50,956 nt of DNA from Acidimicrobiales bacterium (lineage in GTDB: Bacteria; Actinomycetota; Acidimicrobiia; Acidimicrobiales; CADCSY01): NCBI GenBank assembly GCA_035512495.1, contig DATKDW010000062.1:1-50956 (forward strand), written 5' to 3'. Positions 8,512 to 17,150 of the stretch are shown in pieces. Under the pieces are notes generated by a model. The model did not search any database and was not told the origin of the DNA. It was given only the letters and a program-made list of their open reading frames with translations. The stretch's first letter is position 1. Each line of letters opens with the position of its first letter. The position numbers and the translations under genes are program-made.

Positions 8512-8532
8512 GGCCCTGACCAAACTAGGGCC
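8512..8532 (-). terminator. Possible hairpin downstream of the CNNM genes
   Basis: GGCCCT at 8512-8517 and AGGGCC at 8527-8532 form a 6-bp stem with a 9-base loop. It lies about 20 bases past the stop codon of the minus-strand CNNM gene and upstream of the liv-type operon. A second overlapping stem (CTGAC/GTCAG) is possible. There is no clear T-run, so this is a weak call. Confidence 0.4.
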
Positions 8533-8540
8533 CCGAGTCA

Positions 8541-8556
8541 GGTGATATTCGTCACG
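8541..8556. promoter_or_regulatory. CRP/FNR-family-like operator upstream of the liv-type operon
   Basis: GGTGATATTCGTCACG contains GTGA-N6-TCAC, the core of CRP, GlxR and related cyclic-nucleotide regulator sites. It lies 125 bp upstream of the binding-protein start and overlaps the stop codon of the CNNM gene. Two more sites of the same type precede the peptide transporter operon at 11098 and 11133. No convincing -35/-10 pair was found to fix its position relative to a transcript start. Confidence 0.55.
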
Positions 8557-9598
8557 TGTCGTGGTCGTGCTCGTCGTGCTCGTCGCGGATGTCTCCCACC
8601 AGCTCCTCCAGCACGTCCTCGAGCGTGACGATACCGGCCGTCGTGCCCGTATCGGAGACCACCAGCGCGAAGTGGAGCCGGGCACGGCGCATGGCGCGCA
8701 GCAGCGCCTGCAGCTCCTGGTCCTCGGGGACGACGAGCATCCGGCGGAGCAGCCCCGGAGGCAGGGGACGGCGACGGCCGACCTCGGGCAGCTCGAGGAG
8801 GTCCTTGGCGTGGACGAAGCCGAGCACGTCGTCGAGCGACCGCCCGAAGACCGGCAGCCGGGAGTGGCCGCTGTCGAGCACCACCTCCTCGACCCGCTCC
8901 ACCGACGCCGCCGCCCCCACGGCCACGACCTGCTCGCGCGGGATCATCACGGCGGAGACGGGCCGCGCGGCGAATGCCAGCGCGCCGCTCATCAGGCGGT
9001 GCTCGACCTCCTCGAGGAGCCCCTCCCGGCGGGACACCGCGAGCATGGTCGCGATCTCCTCACCGGTGTGGGCGACGATCAGCTCGTCGGTCGGCTGCAC
9101 ACCGAGGAGCCGCAGGCCCACGTTGGCCGCGGCGTTGAGGGCGACGATGAGCGGGCGGAAGGCGACCGTGTAGGCCCGCATCGGCAGCGCCAGCCAGAGC
9201 GCCGACCGCTCGGGCTCGGCGATGGCGATGTTCTTCGGGACCATCTCTCCGAGGACCATGTGCAGGAACACCACGATGGTGAGCGCGATGACGAAGGCGA
9301 TGGTGTGCGTCGCGGCGGCCGGCACCCCGAGCGCCTCGATCGGCCCCTCGAGCAGCCGGGCGACCGCCGGCTCGGCCACGAAGCCGAGACCGAGCGACGC
9401 CATCGTGATGCCGAGCTGGGCAGCCGAGAGCATGAAGGAGAGGTCCTTGACCGCCGACTCGGCGGCACGGGCACGGGGGTCGCCACCGGCGGCGAGCTGC
9501 CCCATGCGCGCGCCGCGCACGGCCACCAGGGCGAACTCGGCGGCCACGAAGAACGCATTGGCGGCCAGGAGCAGGACGGCGACGGTGATGGCCCCCAT
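8552..9598 (-). CDS. CNNM/HlyC-CorC family membrane protein lacking the C-terminal CorC domain
   Basis: A 348-residue protein with an N-terminal CNNM (DUF21) transmembrane domain (about 1-175; motifs NAFFVAAEFALV, MVLGEMVPKNIAI). A pair of CBS domains follows (about 200-335; ISDSG-like LDSGHSRLPV, and FALVVSDTGTTAGIVTLEDVLEELVGDI). It ends in a His/Asp-rich tail instead of the usual CorC_HlyC domain. Family members are linked to Mg2+/Co2+ efflux or cation homeostasis; the exact ion is unknown here. The ATG at 9598 overlaps the stop of the upstream CNNM gene as ATGA, so the two paralogues are an operon and may form a heterodimer (inference). Confidence 0.9.
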   Translation of the reverse strand: MGAITVAVLLLAANAFFVAAEFALVAVRGARMGQLAAGGDPRARAAESAVKDLSFMLSAAQLGITMASLGLGFVAEPAVARLLEGPIEALGVPAAATHTIAFVIALTIVVFLHMVLGEMVPKNIAIAEPERSALWLALPMRAYTVAFRPLIVALNAAANVGLRLLGVQPTDELIVAHTGEEIATMLAVSRREGLLEEVEHRLMSGALAFAARPVSAVMIPREQVVAVGAAASVERVEEVVLDSGHSRLPVFGRSLDDVLGFVHAKDLLELPEVGRRRPLPPGLLRRMLVVPEDQELQALLRAMRRARLHFALVVSDTGTTAGIVTLEDVLEELVGDIRDEHDEHDHDT

Positions 9599-10932
9599 CA
9601 GCGCCTCCCCCGGTCGAGGCCGTCGTCGCCCGGGGGGCGCGCCGGCGAGGGCGCGGCGACGCGCAGCGAGGCGATGCGCCGGCGCTCGAGCTCGAGGACC
9701 TCCAGCTCCCAGCCCTCGTGGTCGACCCGCTCACCGGGCACCGGCAGGTGGCCGAGGCGATCGAGCACGAACCCCGCAACCGTCTCGTAGGGGCCGGCGG
9801 GCAGCACCAACCCCGTCACTGCCGCGACCTCGTCGAGGTGCAGGGACCCGTCGACGACCGTGGTGCCCGTCGGCAGCGAGCTCGTCAGGCTCGGCTCAGG
9901 CGGGTCGTGCTCGTCGGCGATCTCGCCGACGATCTCCTCGAGCAGATCCTCGAGGGTGAGGATCCCGGCCACGCCGCCGTACTCGTCGAGGACGACCGCC
10001 AACGGGATGCCCTCGGCGCGCATCTCGGTGAGCAGCGACTCGAGGTCGCGCCCCTCGGGGATGAAGAGTGGCGGCCTGCTGACCGCGGTGACGGGGGTCG
10101 TCGCCCGCTGGGCAGCCGGCACCAGGAGGACGTCCTTGGCGTGGGCCACGCCCACGATGTCGTCCCGATCGGCCCCCTCGACCGGGAAGCGGGAGTGCCC
10201 GGTCTCGACCGCCTGGCGGCTGAGGTCGGCGACGGTGGCCTCGACCGGCAGGGTCACCATGTCGACCCTCGGCACCAGCGCACCGGCCGCGTTCATCTGG
10301 CCGAAGCGGATGGTGCGGGCAAGCAGGTTCGCGGCGTCGGCATCGAGGGTCCCCTCCTCGCCCGACGACCGGATCAGCAGCTCGATCTCCTCGAGGCTGC
10401 GCACCGAGCGCAGCTCGTCCCGAGGTTCGATGCCGATGCGGCGGACGGTCGCGTCGGCGGCCCCGTTGAGGAACCGGATCAGCGGCCCGAACACGGCGGT
10501 GTAGGCGCGGAGCGGACCTGCCAGCGCCAGGCTGGTCGGAAGCGGATGGGCGATGGCCAGGCCCTTCGGGATCAGCTCGCCCATCACCATCTGGACCACG
10601 GTTGCGATCAGCAGCGCGAGGGCAATCGAGGTGGCAGTGCGGTTTCCCTCGGGGAGGGCGCCGAGCATCGGCCGGATGGCCCTGGCGATGGTGGGTTCGG
10701 CGACGAAGCCGAGCACGAGGGAGGTGACCGTGATCCCCAGCTGAGCGCCGGAGAGGTTGAACGAGAGGCGGCCCAGGGCGGCGGCTGCCCGCCGCGCCCG
10801 ACGACCGCCGACGGCGGCGAGGACCTCGACGCGCTCACGGTCGACGGCGACGAGGGCGAACTCGGCGGCCACGAAGAAGGCGTTGGCCAGGATGAGCAGG
10901 GCAGCAGCGGCCAGGCCGAGCGCGATGTCGAT
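9598..10932 (-). CDS. CNNM/HlyC-CorC family membrane protein, probable ATC start codon
   Basis: A full-length member (444 residues with the proposed start): CNNM membrane domain with ANAFFVAAEFALVAVDRER, MVMGELIPKGLAI, two CBS domains (ETGHSRFPV; VLDEYGGVAGILTLEDLLEEIVGEI), and a C-terminal CorC_HlyC domain (about 350-430) missing from its partner. The frame has no ATG, GTG or TTG between an in-frame TAG at 10963-10965 and a GTG at 10872. That GTG would remove the first membrane helix. ATC at 10932 starts the expected N-terminus and has GGAGG ten bases upstream, so I used it. A sequencing error is the other explanation. The role is probably divalent-cation transport or sensing with the downstream paralogue. 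Confidence 0.85.
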   Translation of the reverse strand: MDIALGLAAAALLILANAFFVAAEFALVAVDRERVEVLAAVGGRRARRAAAALGRLSFNLSGAQLGITVTSLVLGFVAEPTIARAIRPMLGALPEGNRTATSIALALLIATVVQMVMGELIPKGLAIAHPLPTSLALAGPLRAYTAVFGPLIRFLNGAADATVRRIGIEPRDELRSVRSLEEIELLIRSSGEEGTLDADAANLLARTIRFGQMNAAGALVPRVDMVTLPVEATVADLSRQAVETGHSRFPVEGADRDDIVGVAHAKDVLLVPAAQRATTPVTAVSRPPLFIPEGRDLESLLTEMRAEGIPLAVVLDEYGGVAGILTLEDLLEEIVGEIADEHDPPEPSLTSSLPTGTTVVDGSLHLDEVAAVTGLVLPAGPYETVAGFVLDRLGHLPVPGERVDHEGWELEVLELERRRIASLRVAAPSPARPPGDDGLDRGRR

Positions 10933-11097
10933 GGTGGTGCGACCTCCGGGAAAGCCCCGAGACTAGCGCTGCCACGCAGGCGGAGAGACGGGCTACGTCC
11001 GGCGTCACCCGAACGGACCATCTCCGGCAGATCCGGAAGAGGCAGCACCTCCAGATGGCGCACCATCGCCGACGGAGGCAGTACGATCCGCCTCCGT

Positions 11098-11113
11098 CGT
11101 GACGGCGGTCACC
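11098..11113. promoter_or_regulatory. CRP/FNR-family-like operator, upstream copy
   Basis: CGTGACGGCGGTCACC contains GTGA-N6-TCAC. Its centre is 35 bp upstream of the centre of a second, fully consensus-like site at 11133-11148. Both sit in the 286-bp region between the divergent CNNM genes and the peptide transporter operon. Confidence 0.5.
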
Positions 11114-11132
11114 GCCGACGCACGGCCCGCGG

Positions 11133-11148
11133 TGTGACCCCAGTCACA
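11133..11148. promoter_or_regulatory. CRP/GlxR-like operator matching TGTGA-N6-TCACA exactly
   Basis: TGTGACCCCAGTCACA is a perfect 6-bp-arm dyad and matches the classic CRP consensus TGTGA-N6-TCACA. GlxR and mycobacterial CRP in actinobacteria use the same half-sites. It ends 11 bases before a TATACT hexamer, so it would cover the -35 region of that promoter. Whether binding activates or represses cannot be told from sequence. Confidence 0.65.
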
Positions 11149-11159
11149 GGCGCGGTTCC

Positions 11160-11165
11160 TATACT
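11160..11165 (+). promoter_or_regulatory. Candidate -10 element of the peptide transporter operon
   Basis: TATACT lies 53 bases before the GTG start of the binding lipoprotein and matches the TATAAT consensus at five of six positions. No good -35 is seen; the CRP-like dyad occupies that place, which would suit a regulator-dependent promoter. Confidence 0.45.
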
Positions 11166-11218
11166 CCGACCGGGCGACCGTCCGGTCGGCCCGACGAACC
11201 AACACCAGGGGGACCCAC

Positions 11219-12916
11219 GTGGTCACACGACGCGCCGGATCGGCGTCATCACCATTCATCCGACTCCTCGCTCTGCTCGTCTCGCTCGGCCTGCTGGCGG
11301 CGGCCTGCGGCGGCGACGACGGCGGCGGCGACGACACCGGCGCCACCGCTGACGGCGACACGCCCACCACCGCGGCGCGCGACGAGGGCGAGCCCCAACA
11401 GGGCGGCTCCATCACCGTCGGCCTCGAGGCCGAGACCGCCAACTGGCTGCCGAGCACCGGCAACTGGGCTTCCTCCGGCTACAACGTGGCCTACACGCTC
11501 TACGACCCGCTCATGGCCGGCTCCGAGGGCGGCGAGGTCCTGCCGTTCCTGGCCGAGAGCCTCGAGCCCAACGACGACCTGACCGAGTGGCAGCTCACCC
11601 TCCGCGGGGGGGTCACCTTCCACGACGGCACGCCGCTCAACGCCGAGGCCATCGCCCACAACCTCGGGATCAACAAGGGCGAGACCTCCGTGCTCTCCGG
11701 CGCCCTCGCCAGCGTCGAGACCTTCGAGGTCACGGGTGAGCTCACCGGCACCTACCGGCTGTCCGAGGGCTCCGCCGCCTTCCCCGACCGCCTCACCTCG
11801 GCGGCGGGCATGCCCTTCTCGCCCACCGCGTACGACGCCGACACCGACGGCTTCGCCGACAACCCCGTCGGCACCGGCCCCTACCAGTTCGTGTCCTGGA
11901 GCCGTGACGACCGCCTGGTCGTGGAGCGCTACGACGGCTACTGGCAGGAGGGCCTGCCCTACCTCGACGAGATCACCTTCCGGCCCATCCCCGATGAGGA
12001 CACCCGGCTCCAGAGCCTCCTCTCCGGCGACGTCGAGGCCATGACCACGCTGCGCCAGAGCATCGTGCGCCAGGCCCTCGACGCCGAGGAGCAGGGCACC
12101 ATCGAGACGACGCTGTTCATCGGCAACAACGGTGGTGGCGCCATCTACAACGTCAACAAGCCGCCAGTCGACGACGCCCGGGTCCGCCTGGGCCTGGCCC
12201 ACGCCCTCGACCAGGAGGGCCTCGTCGACGTGCTGGGCGGCACCGGCATCACCCCGCCGCAGACCCAGTACTTCAGCCCCAACAGCCCGTTCTTCTCGGA
12301 GGCGGTCGACGAGGCGTGGCCCAAGCTCGACGAGGACCGCTCCCGCGAGCTGCTCGACGAGTACGTCAACGACCCCGAGCGCTCCGACGGCAAGGCCGTC
12401 GGCGCACCCATCTCGGTGGAGTTCAACTGCCCGCCCGACCCCAGCCTCATCGAGCTGGCCCAGGCGTACCAGGCCTTCTGGACCAACGTCGGCGTCGAGG
12501 TGTCGCTGAACCAGGTCGAGCAGGCGGTCCACATCCAGAACGCCTTCGCCGAGGACTACATGATCAACTGCTGGCGGATGGGCGGCGAGGCTGACCCGTA
12601 CAACGTCCTCAACGACGCCTTCGGGAGTACCGAGAACCCGCTGAACTTCACCAACTACACCAACCCGGTGATCAACGAGAACCTCGAGATCCTTCGCACG
12701 GAGACCGACCCGGACACCCGGTTCGAGGCCGCCGAGGCGATCATGCTGCACTTCGCCGAGGCAGTGCCGAACCTCTGGACGGGCGGCACGGCGACCGTGA
12801 TCGCCACCATCCCGGAGATCAACAACGTCGGCGGGTGGACCCTGCCCGACGGCACGCGCGGCACGGGCACGCCCGACGCCGTCACCCGATGGGGCGCTGT
12901 CTGGATCGACCAGTAG
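11219..12916 (+). CDS. Peptide ABC transporter substrate-binding lipoprotein (SBP_bac_5 family)
   Basis: The extracytoplasmic solute receptor for the peptide-type ABC system encoded directly downstream. The 565-residue protein has a lipoprotein signal (hydrophobic segment then LLAAAC, cysteine at about residue 30), a Gly/Asp-rich spacer, and a DppA/OppA-like domain. Recognisable pieces include WQLTLRGGVTFHDGTPLNAE and VGTGPYQFVSWSRDD. The GTG at 11219 follows an AGGGGGA ribosome site by a few bases. It is the first gene of the SBP-B-C-D-F operon and lies behind two CRP-like operators and a TATACT hexamer. The ligand could be a peptide, nickel complex or other solute; sequence alone does not decide. 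Confidence 0.93.
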   Translation: MVTRRAGSASSPFIRLLALLVSLGLLAAACGGDDGGGDDTGATADGDTPTTAARDEGEPQQGGSITVGLEAETANWLPSTGNWASSGYNVAYTLYDPLMAGSEGGEVLPFLAESLEPNDDLTEWQLTLRGGVTFHDGTPLNAEAIAHNLGINKGETSVLSGALASVETFEVTGELTGTYRLSEGSAAFPDRLTSAAGMPFSPTAYDADTDGFADNPVGTGPYQFVSWSRDDRLVVERYDGYWQEGLPYLDEITFRPIPDEDTRLQSLLSGDVEAMTTLRQSIVRQALDAEEQGTIETTLFIGNNGGGAIYNVNKPPVDDARVRLGLAHALDQEGLVDVLGGTGITPPQTQYFSPNSPFFSEAVDEAWPKLDEDRSRELLDEYVNDPERSDGKAVGAPISVEFNCPPDPSLIELAQAYQAFWTNVGVEVSLNQVEQAVHIQNAFAEDYMINCWRMGGEADPYNVLNDAFGSTENPLNFTNYTNPVINENLEILRTETDPDTRFEAAEAIMLHFAEAVPNLWTGGTATVIATIPEINNVGGWTLPDGTRGTGTPDAVTRWGAVWIDQ

Positions 12917-12967
12917 CGCCGTGAGCGCCCACGCACCCGGGAGAGGACGCAGAGGAGGAGTCGCACC

Positions 12968-13924
12968 GTGGCACGGATGATCGGCAAGAAGGTCTTGGCG
13001 CTCATCCCCATCATGCTGGCGGTGTCGTTCTTGACCTTCTTCCTCCTCAACCTCCTTCCCGGGTGCGTGGAGTGCCAGGTCCTCGGGCCCCAGGGGGTCA
13101 CGCCCGCCGCCCTCGAGGCGGTCCGGGCCGACCTCCGGCTCGACGACCCCCTGCCCGTCCGGTACATCGGGTGGCTGGGCGACGCCCTCCAGGGTGACCT
13201 GGGCCGCTCCTACCAGACCCGCCAGGAGGTCAGCACCGCCATCATGGAGCGGCTCCCGGTGACCGTCGAGATCGCCGTGGTCTCGCTCCTGATGAGCCTC
13301 GTGGTGGCCATCCCGCTCGGGGTCCTCACCGCCTACCGGGCCGGTGGACCCTTCGACAAGGTGGTCACCGGCACCACCTTCGGGCTCCTCTCGATCCCGA
13401 ACTTCATGATGGCGCTCCTGTTGATCTACGTCTTCGCCGTCCGCTACGGGTGGTTCCCGGCCACCGGGTGGACGCGGCTCACCGCCGACCCGGTGGGCAA
13501 CCTCCGGTCGGTCTTCATGCCTGCGTTCGCCCTCGCCACCGCCAACGTGGCGGTCTTCACCCGCCTGCTGCGCACCGACATGATCGCCACGCTGCAGGAG
13601 GACCACGTGATGCTGGCCCGTTCCAAGGGCCTGCCCACCTGGAGGATCCTGCTGCGCCACGCCCTGCGGCCATCGTCGTTCTCGCTGCTGACGGTGGCCG
13701 GCCTCACCGTGGGCAACCTCCTCGGCGGGGCCGTGATCGTCGAGGAGATCTTCGCCCTCCCGGGCATCGGCCGCCTCCTGCTCAGCTCGATCTTCCAGCG
13801 CGACCTGCTGATCGTCCAGGGCGTGGTCCTGCTCATCACCATCGCCTACGTGGTCGTGAACTTCACGGTCGACATCCTGTACTCGTTCCTCGACCCCCGG
13901 ATCCGACAGGGAGGCCGTCACTGA
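12968..13924 (+). CDS. Peptide ABC transporter permease, DppB/OppB type
   Basis: Inner-membrane permease of the peptide transporter, 318 residues, about the normal family length. It begins with a membrane helix (VLALIPIMLAVSFLTFFLLNL), has the large external loop, and carries the cytoplasmic coupling loop EDHVMLARSKGLPTWRILLRHALRP. It ends with DILYSFLDPRIRQGG, typical of the family. An unusual CVEC pair sits just after the first helix. The GTG at 12968 is preceded by GAGGAG seven bases upstream. The gene ends with TGATG overlapping the DppC start. Confidence 0.94.
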   Translation: MARMIGKKVLALIPIMLAVSFLTFFLLNLLPGCVECQVLGPQGVTPAALEAVRADLRLDDPLPVRYIGWLGDALQGDLGRSYQTRQEVSTAIMERLPVTVEIAVVSLLMSLVVAIPLGVLTAYRAGGPFDKVVTGTTFGLLSIPNFMMALLLIYVFAVRYGWFPATGWTRLTADPVGNLRSVFMPAFALATANVAVFTRLLRTDMIATLQEDHVMLARSKGLPTWRILLRHALRPSSFSLLTVAGLTVGNLLGGAVIVEEIFALPGIGRLLLSSIFQRDLLIVQGVVLLITIAYVVVNFTVDILYSFLDPRIRQGGRH

Positions 13925-14925
13925 TGTCCGACTCCACCCCCCCCGGGCCCGGCCCTGACGGCACCCCGCCCAGCGCCGACGGCGTCGACGGATCGCTCCA
14001 CCTCTCCGACCAGATCGACCGGGAGCGCGACGAGTCCGAGCTCAGCGAGCTCGCCGGCCAGGCGCCGGTCCCCAGGATCCCCGCAGCCAAGAAGGACAAG
14101 CTCAAGCGCAAGGCACGCGGCATCGTCTTCTGGCTGGCGCTGGGTTGGATCGGCGTCGTGGTCTTCGTGGCCGTGTTCGCCAACGTCCTCCCGTTCCGTG
14201 AGCCCAACGACATCTTCATCACCGACAAGCTCTCGACGCCCGGACAGAACGGCTACGTGCTCGGCACCGACGGGCTGGGTCGCGACATCCTCTCCCGGCT
14301 GGCGTTCGGCGCCCGTGTGTCGCTGATCATCAGCCTCTCCGCCGTCGGCATCGGCATCGTCGTGGGCGGCACCCTCGGGATGATGGTGGGCTACTTCCGG
14401 GGCAAGTTCGAGCTCGGTGTGATGGCGGCGATCGACATCATCCTCGCCTTCCCCGGCCTCATCCTGCTCCTCGGCATGGTTGCGTTCGTGGGCCAGAGCC
14501 TCACCGCCATCACGATGGTGGTCGGCTTCCTCTCGATCCCGGTCTACGCCCGCGTGGCCCGGGGCACCACCCTGGCCGTCGCCCAGCGGGAGTACGTGCT
14601 CGCCGCCCGCGCGATGGGCGCCAGCAACACCCGGATCCTCTTCCGCGAGATCATGCCCAACGTGATCCTGCCGGTGGCCGCCTTCGGGCTCGTCGCCCTC
14701 GGGATCATCATCGTCCTGGAGGGATCGCTGGCCTTCCTGGGCCTGTCGGTGCAGCCCCCCGACGCCACCTGGGGGTCGATGATCGCCGAGGGCAAGCGCC
14801 ACCTGAGCAGGACCACCCACGTGGCCCTGATGCCCTCCCTCGTGATGTTCCTCACCGTGCTCTCGGTGAACTTCGTGGGCGACAGCCTCCGCAGCCGCTT
14901 CGACGTCAAGGAGTCCAGCCTGTGA
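13924..14925 (+). CDS. Peptide ABC transporter permease, DppC/OppC type, with long acidic N-terminus
   Basis: Second permease subunit, 333 residues. The first 65 residues are an acidic, Pro-rich cytoplasmic extension, longer than usual. They are followed by five or six helices, the GTDGLGRDILSRLAFGARVSL segment typical of DppC, and a coupling loop (YVLAARAMGASNTRILFREIMPN). The ATG at 13924 shares one base with the DppB stop, and its own stop overlaps the DppD GTG (GTGA). The pair DppB-DppC forms the channel. Confidence 0.94.
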   Translation: MSDSTPPGPGPDGTPPSADGVDGSLHLSDQIDRERDESELSELAGQAPVPRIPAAKKDKLKRKARGIVFWLALGWIGVVVFVAVFANVLPFREPNDIFITDKLSTPGQNGYVLGTDGLGRDILSRLAFGARVSLIISLSAVGIGIVVGGTLGMMVGYFRGKFELGVMAAIDIILAFPGLILLLGMVAFVGQSLTAITMVVGFLSIPVYARVARGTTLAVAQREYVLAARAMGASNTRILFREIMPNVILPVAAFGLVALGIIIVLEGSLAFLGLSVQPPDATWGSMIAEGKRHLSRTTHVALMPSLVMFLTVLSVNFVGDSLRSRFDVKESSL

Positions 14926-16067
14926 GCACCCCATCCCGTCGCAGGTCTCACGGGGTGCTCCTGCCCGAGGACTCCCGGCACGCGGGCTGCCTGCTCGAGG
15001 TCGAGGACCTCAAGACCTACTTCGACACGCCCCTGGGCACCGTCAAGGCCGTCGACGGCGTCTCCTTCACGCTCGAGCAGGGCAAGACGATCGGCATCGT
15101 GGGCGAGTCGGGCTCGGGCAAGACGATCCTCTCCCGCTCGGTGATGAACCTCCTGCCCAAGCGCACCGCCATCCCCGCCGGGGGGCGCGTGCTGTTCGAA
15201 GGGCGCGACCTCCGCCAGCTCGGCACCAAGGAGATGCGCAAGATCTGGGGACTCGAGATGGCAATGGTGTTCCAGGACCCCATGACCTCGCTCAACCCCG
15301 TCGTCAAGATCGGCCGCCAGCTCACCGAGGGCCTCCGCCACCACCTCGACATGTCGAAGGGCGACGCCAACGAGACGGCGGTCGCACTCCTGCGCTCCGT
15401 CGGCCTCCCCGCCCCCGAGCGACGCCTCAACGAGTACCCCCACCAGCTGTCGGGCGGCATGCGCCAGCGCGTCACCATCGCCATCGCGCTGGCTTGCGGT
15501 CCCAAGCTGCTGGTCGCCGACGAGCCCACCACCGCCCTGGACGTCACCGTCCAGAAGCAGATCCTCGACCTGCTCCAGGCCCAGCAGCGCGACCGGAACA
15601 TGGGGATGATGCTGATCACCCACGACCTCGGGGTGGTGGCCAACCGCGCCGACGAGATCGTCGTGATGTACGCCGGGCGCGTCGTCGAGAAGGCGGCCAC
15701 CCGGACCCTGTTCAAGAGCATGCGCCACCCCTACACCGAGGCGCTCATGGCATCGATCCCCCGGATCGAGAACCCCAGCCACACCCTGCTCCAGGCCATC
15801 CCCGGGCGACCGCCCAACCTGGCCAACCTCCCCGACCGCTGCCGATTCGCCGAGCGCTGCCGCTACGCGCAGCCTCGCTGCCTCCAGGAGGACCCCGACC
15901 TGTTCCCCGCCGACGAACCCGGCCACGCCTACCGCTGCTTCTTCCCGGTGGGAACGCAGTCCGGCGCCGACGCCCTCGCCGTCAACGAGGCTGCCGGCGT
16001 CAACGCCTGCGGCACCCCTGTGTCCATCGCCGGCCTGACCGACACCGAGTCGGCGGTGACGGCGTAG
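14922..16067 (+). CDS. Peptide ABC transporter ATPase, DppD/OppD type
   Basis: ATP-hydrolysing subunit, 381 residues. ABC motifs: Walker A GESGSGKT (about 62-70), Q-loop in FQDPMTSLNP, signature LSGGMRQRV, Walker B LLVADEPTTALD and H-loop LITHDL. The C-terminal oligopeptide-transporter domain carries a cysteine cluster (CRFAERCRYAQPRC), which in this family can bind an iron-sulfur cluster or metal. The GTG at 14922 overlaps the DppC stop as GTGA. The TAG stop at 16065-16067 shares its last base with the GTG of the next gene. It works as a heterodimer with the DppF-type subunit. Confidence 0.94.
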   Translation: MSTPSRRRSHGVLLPEDSRHAGCLLEVEDLKTYFDTPLGTVKAVDGVSFTLEQGKTIGIVGESGSGKTILSRSVMNLLPKRTAIPAGGRVLFEGRDLRQLGTKEMRKIWGLEMAMVFQDPMTSLNPVVKIGRQLTEGLRHHLDMSKGDANETAVALLRSVGLPAPERRLNEYPHQLSGGMRQRVTIAIALACGPKLLVADEPTTALDVTVQKQILDLLQAQQRDRNMGMMLITHDLGVVANRADEIVVMYAGRVVEKAATRTLFKSMRHPYTEALMASIPRIENPSHTLLQAIPGRPPNLANLPDRCRFAERCRYAQPRCLQEDPDLFPADEPGHAYRCFFPVGTQSGADALAVNEAAGVNACGTPVSIAGLTDTESAVTA

Positions 16068-17122
16068 TGGCCGGCAGCGGAACCGCCCACCTCCGCGACC
16101 GCGACGACATCGTCCTGCGCGTCGAGCACCTCGTCGTCGACTTCCCCACCGCCGGCGGCAAGGTGCACGCCGTCTCCGACGTCAGCTTCGACCTGGCCAA
16201 GGGTGAGACCCTCGGCCTGGTGGGCGAGTCGGGCTGCGGCAAGTCGACCACCGGGCGCGCCATCATGCAGCTGCCGAAGCCCACGTCGGGGTCGGTGATG
16301 TTCGGCGACAAGGACCTCACCCAGCTCAAGGGCGAGGAGATGCGACGCACCCGCACGCAGCTCCAGATGATCTTCCAGGACCCCATCTCGTCGCTGAACC
16401 CGCGCCGCAAGATCAAAGACATCGTCGGCGAGGGGATCTCCATCTGGGGGAAGAAGGACGGCGGGGATGGCAAGGATGCCGATCAGCGCGTCGACGAGGT
16501 GCTGGAGGCAGTCGGCCTCGACCCCGACACCGTCGGCGACCGACGGGCCCACCAGTTCTCCGGCGGCCAGTGCCAGCGCATCTGCGTCGCCCGCTCGCTG
16601 GTGCTCGACCCCGAGATCATCATCTGCGACGAGCCCGTCTCGGCCCTCGACGTGTCGGTGCAGGCGCAGATCCTCAACCTGCTCGAGGCCATGAAAGCGC
16701 GCTACGAGCTGACGCTCATGTTCATCGCCCACGACCTCGCCGTGGTCAAGAACATCAGCGACCGGGTCGCCGTGATGTACCTCGGCAAGATGTGCGAGCT
16801 GGCCCCCTCCGACACGCTCTACGCCGAGCCCGCCCACCCCTACACCCATGCCCTGCTGGAGTCGATCCCCAAGCCCGACCCCACCGCGCTGCCGTCGGAG
16901 TTCACCCTCGGCGGCGAGCTCCCCTCACCCATCGACCCGCCGAGCGGCTGCCGGTTCCGGACCCGCTGCCCCAACGTGCAGGACCGCTGCGCTGCCGAAG
17001 AGCCGCTCATGCGCCAGGTCGGCGCCGAGCACTACGTGGCGTGCCACTTCCCCAACGTCGGGGGCGAGGCCCCGGCCTCCGCGGGGGTACCGGTCGAGGT
17101 GAACGAGCCGCCCACCACCTGA
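16067..17122 (+). CDS. Peptide ABC transporter ATPase, DppF/OppF type
   Basis: Second ATPase subunit, 351 residues: Walker A GESGCGKST, FQDPISSLNPR Q-loop, signature FSGGQCQRI, Walker B IIICDEPVSALD and H-loop FIAHDL. The C-terminal domain has the family's cysteine motif (CRFRTRCPNVQDRC). I set the start at the GTG at 16067, which shares one base with the stop of the DppD-type gene. The longer open frame upstream (from 15494) is a shadow of that gene. It completes the SBP-B-C-D-F set and ends 28 bases before the TPP enzyme, which could be on the same transcript. Confidence 0.93.
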   Translation: MAGSGTAHLRDRDDIVLRVEHLVVDFPTAGGKVHAVSDVSFDLAKGETLGLVGESGCGKSTTGRAIMQLPKPTSGSVMFGDKDLTQLKGEEMRRTRTQLQMIFQDPISSLNPRRKIKDIVGEGISIWGKKDGGDGKDADQRVDEVLEAVGLDPDTVGDRRAHQFSGGQCQRICVARSLVLDPEIIICDEPVSALDVSVQAQILNLLEAMKARYELTLMFIAHDLAVVKNISDRVAVMYLGKMCELAPSDTLYAEPAHPYTHALLESIPKPDPTALPSEFTLGGELPSPIDPPSGCRFRTRCPNVQDRCAAEEPLMRQVGAEHYVACHFPNVGGEAPASAGVPVEVNEPPTT

Positions 17123-17150
17123 GACACCAGACCATCGGTAGGTTGCGGGG

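Noticed and set aside
11249-13921. Minus-strand frame of 890 codons
   Set aside because: Antisense shadow of the peptide-binding protein and DppB genes.
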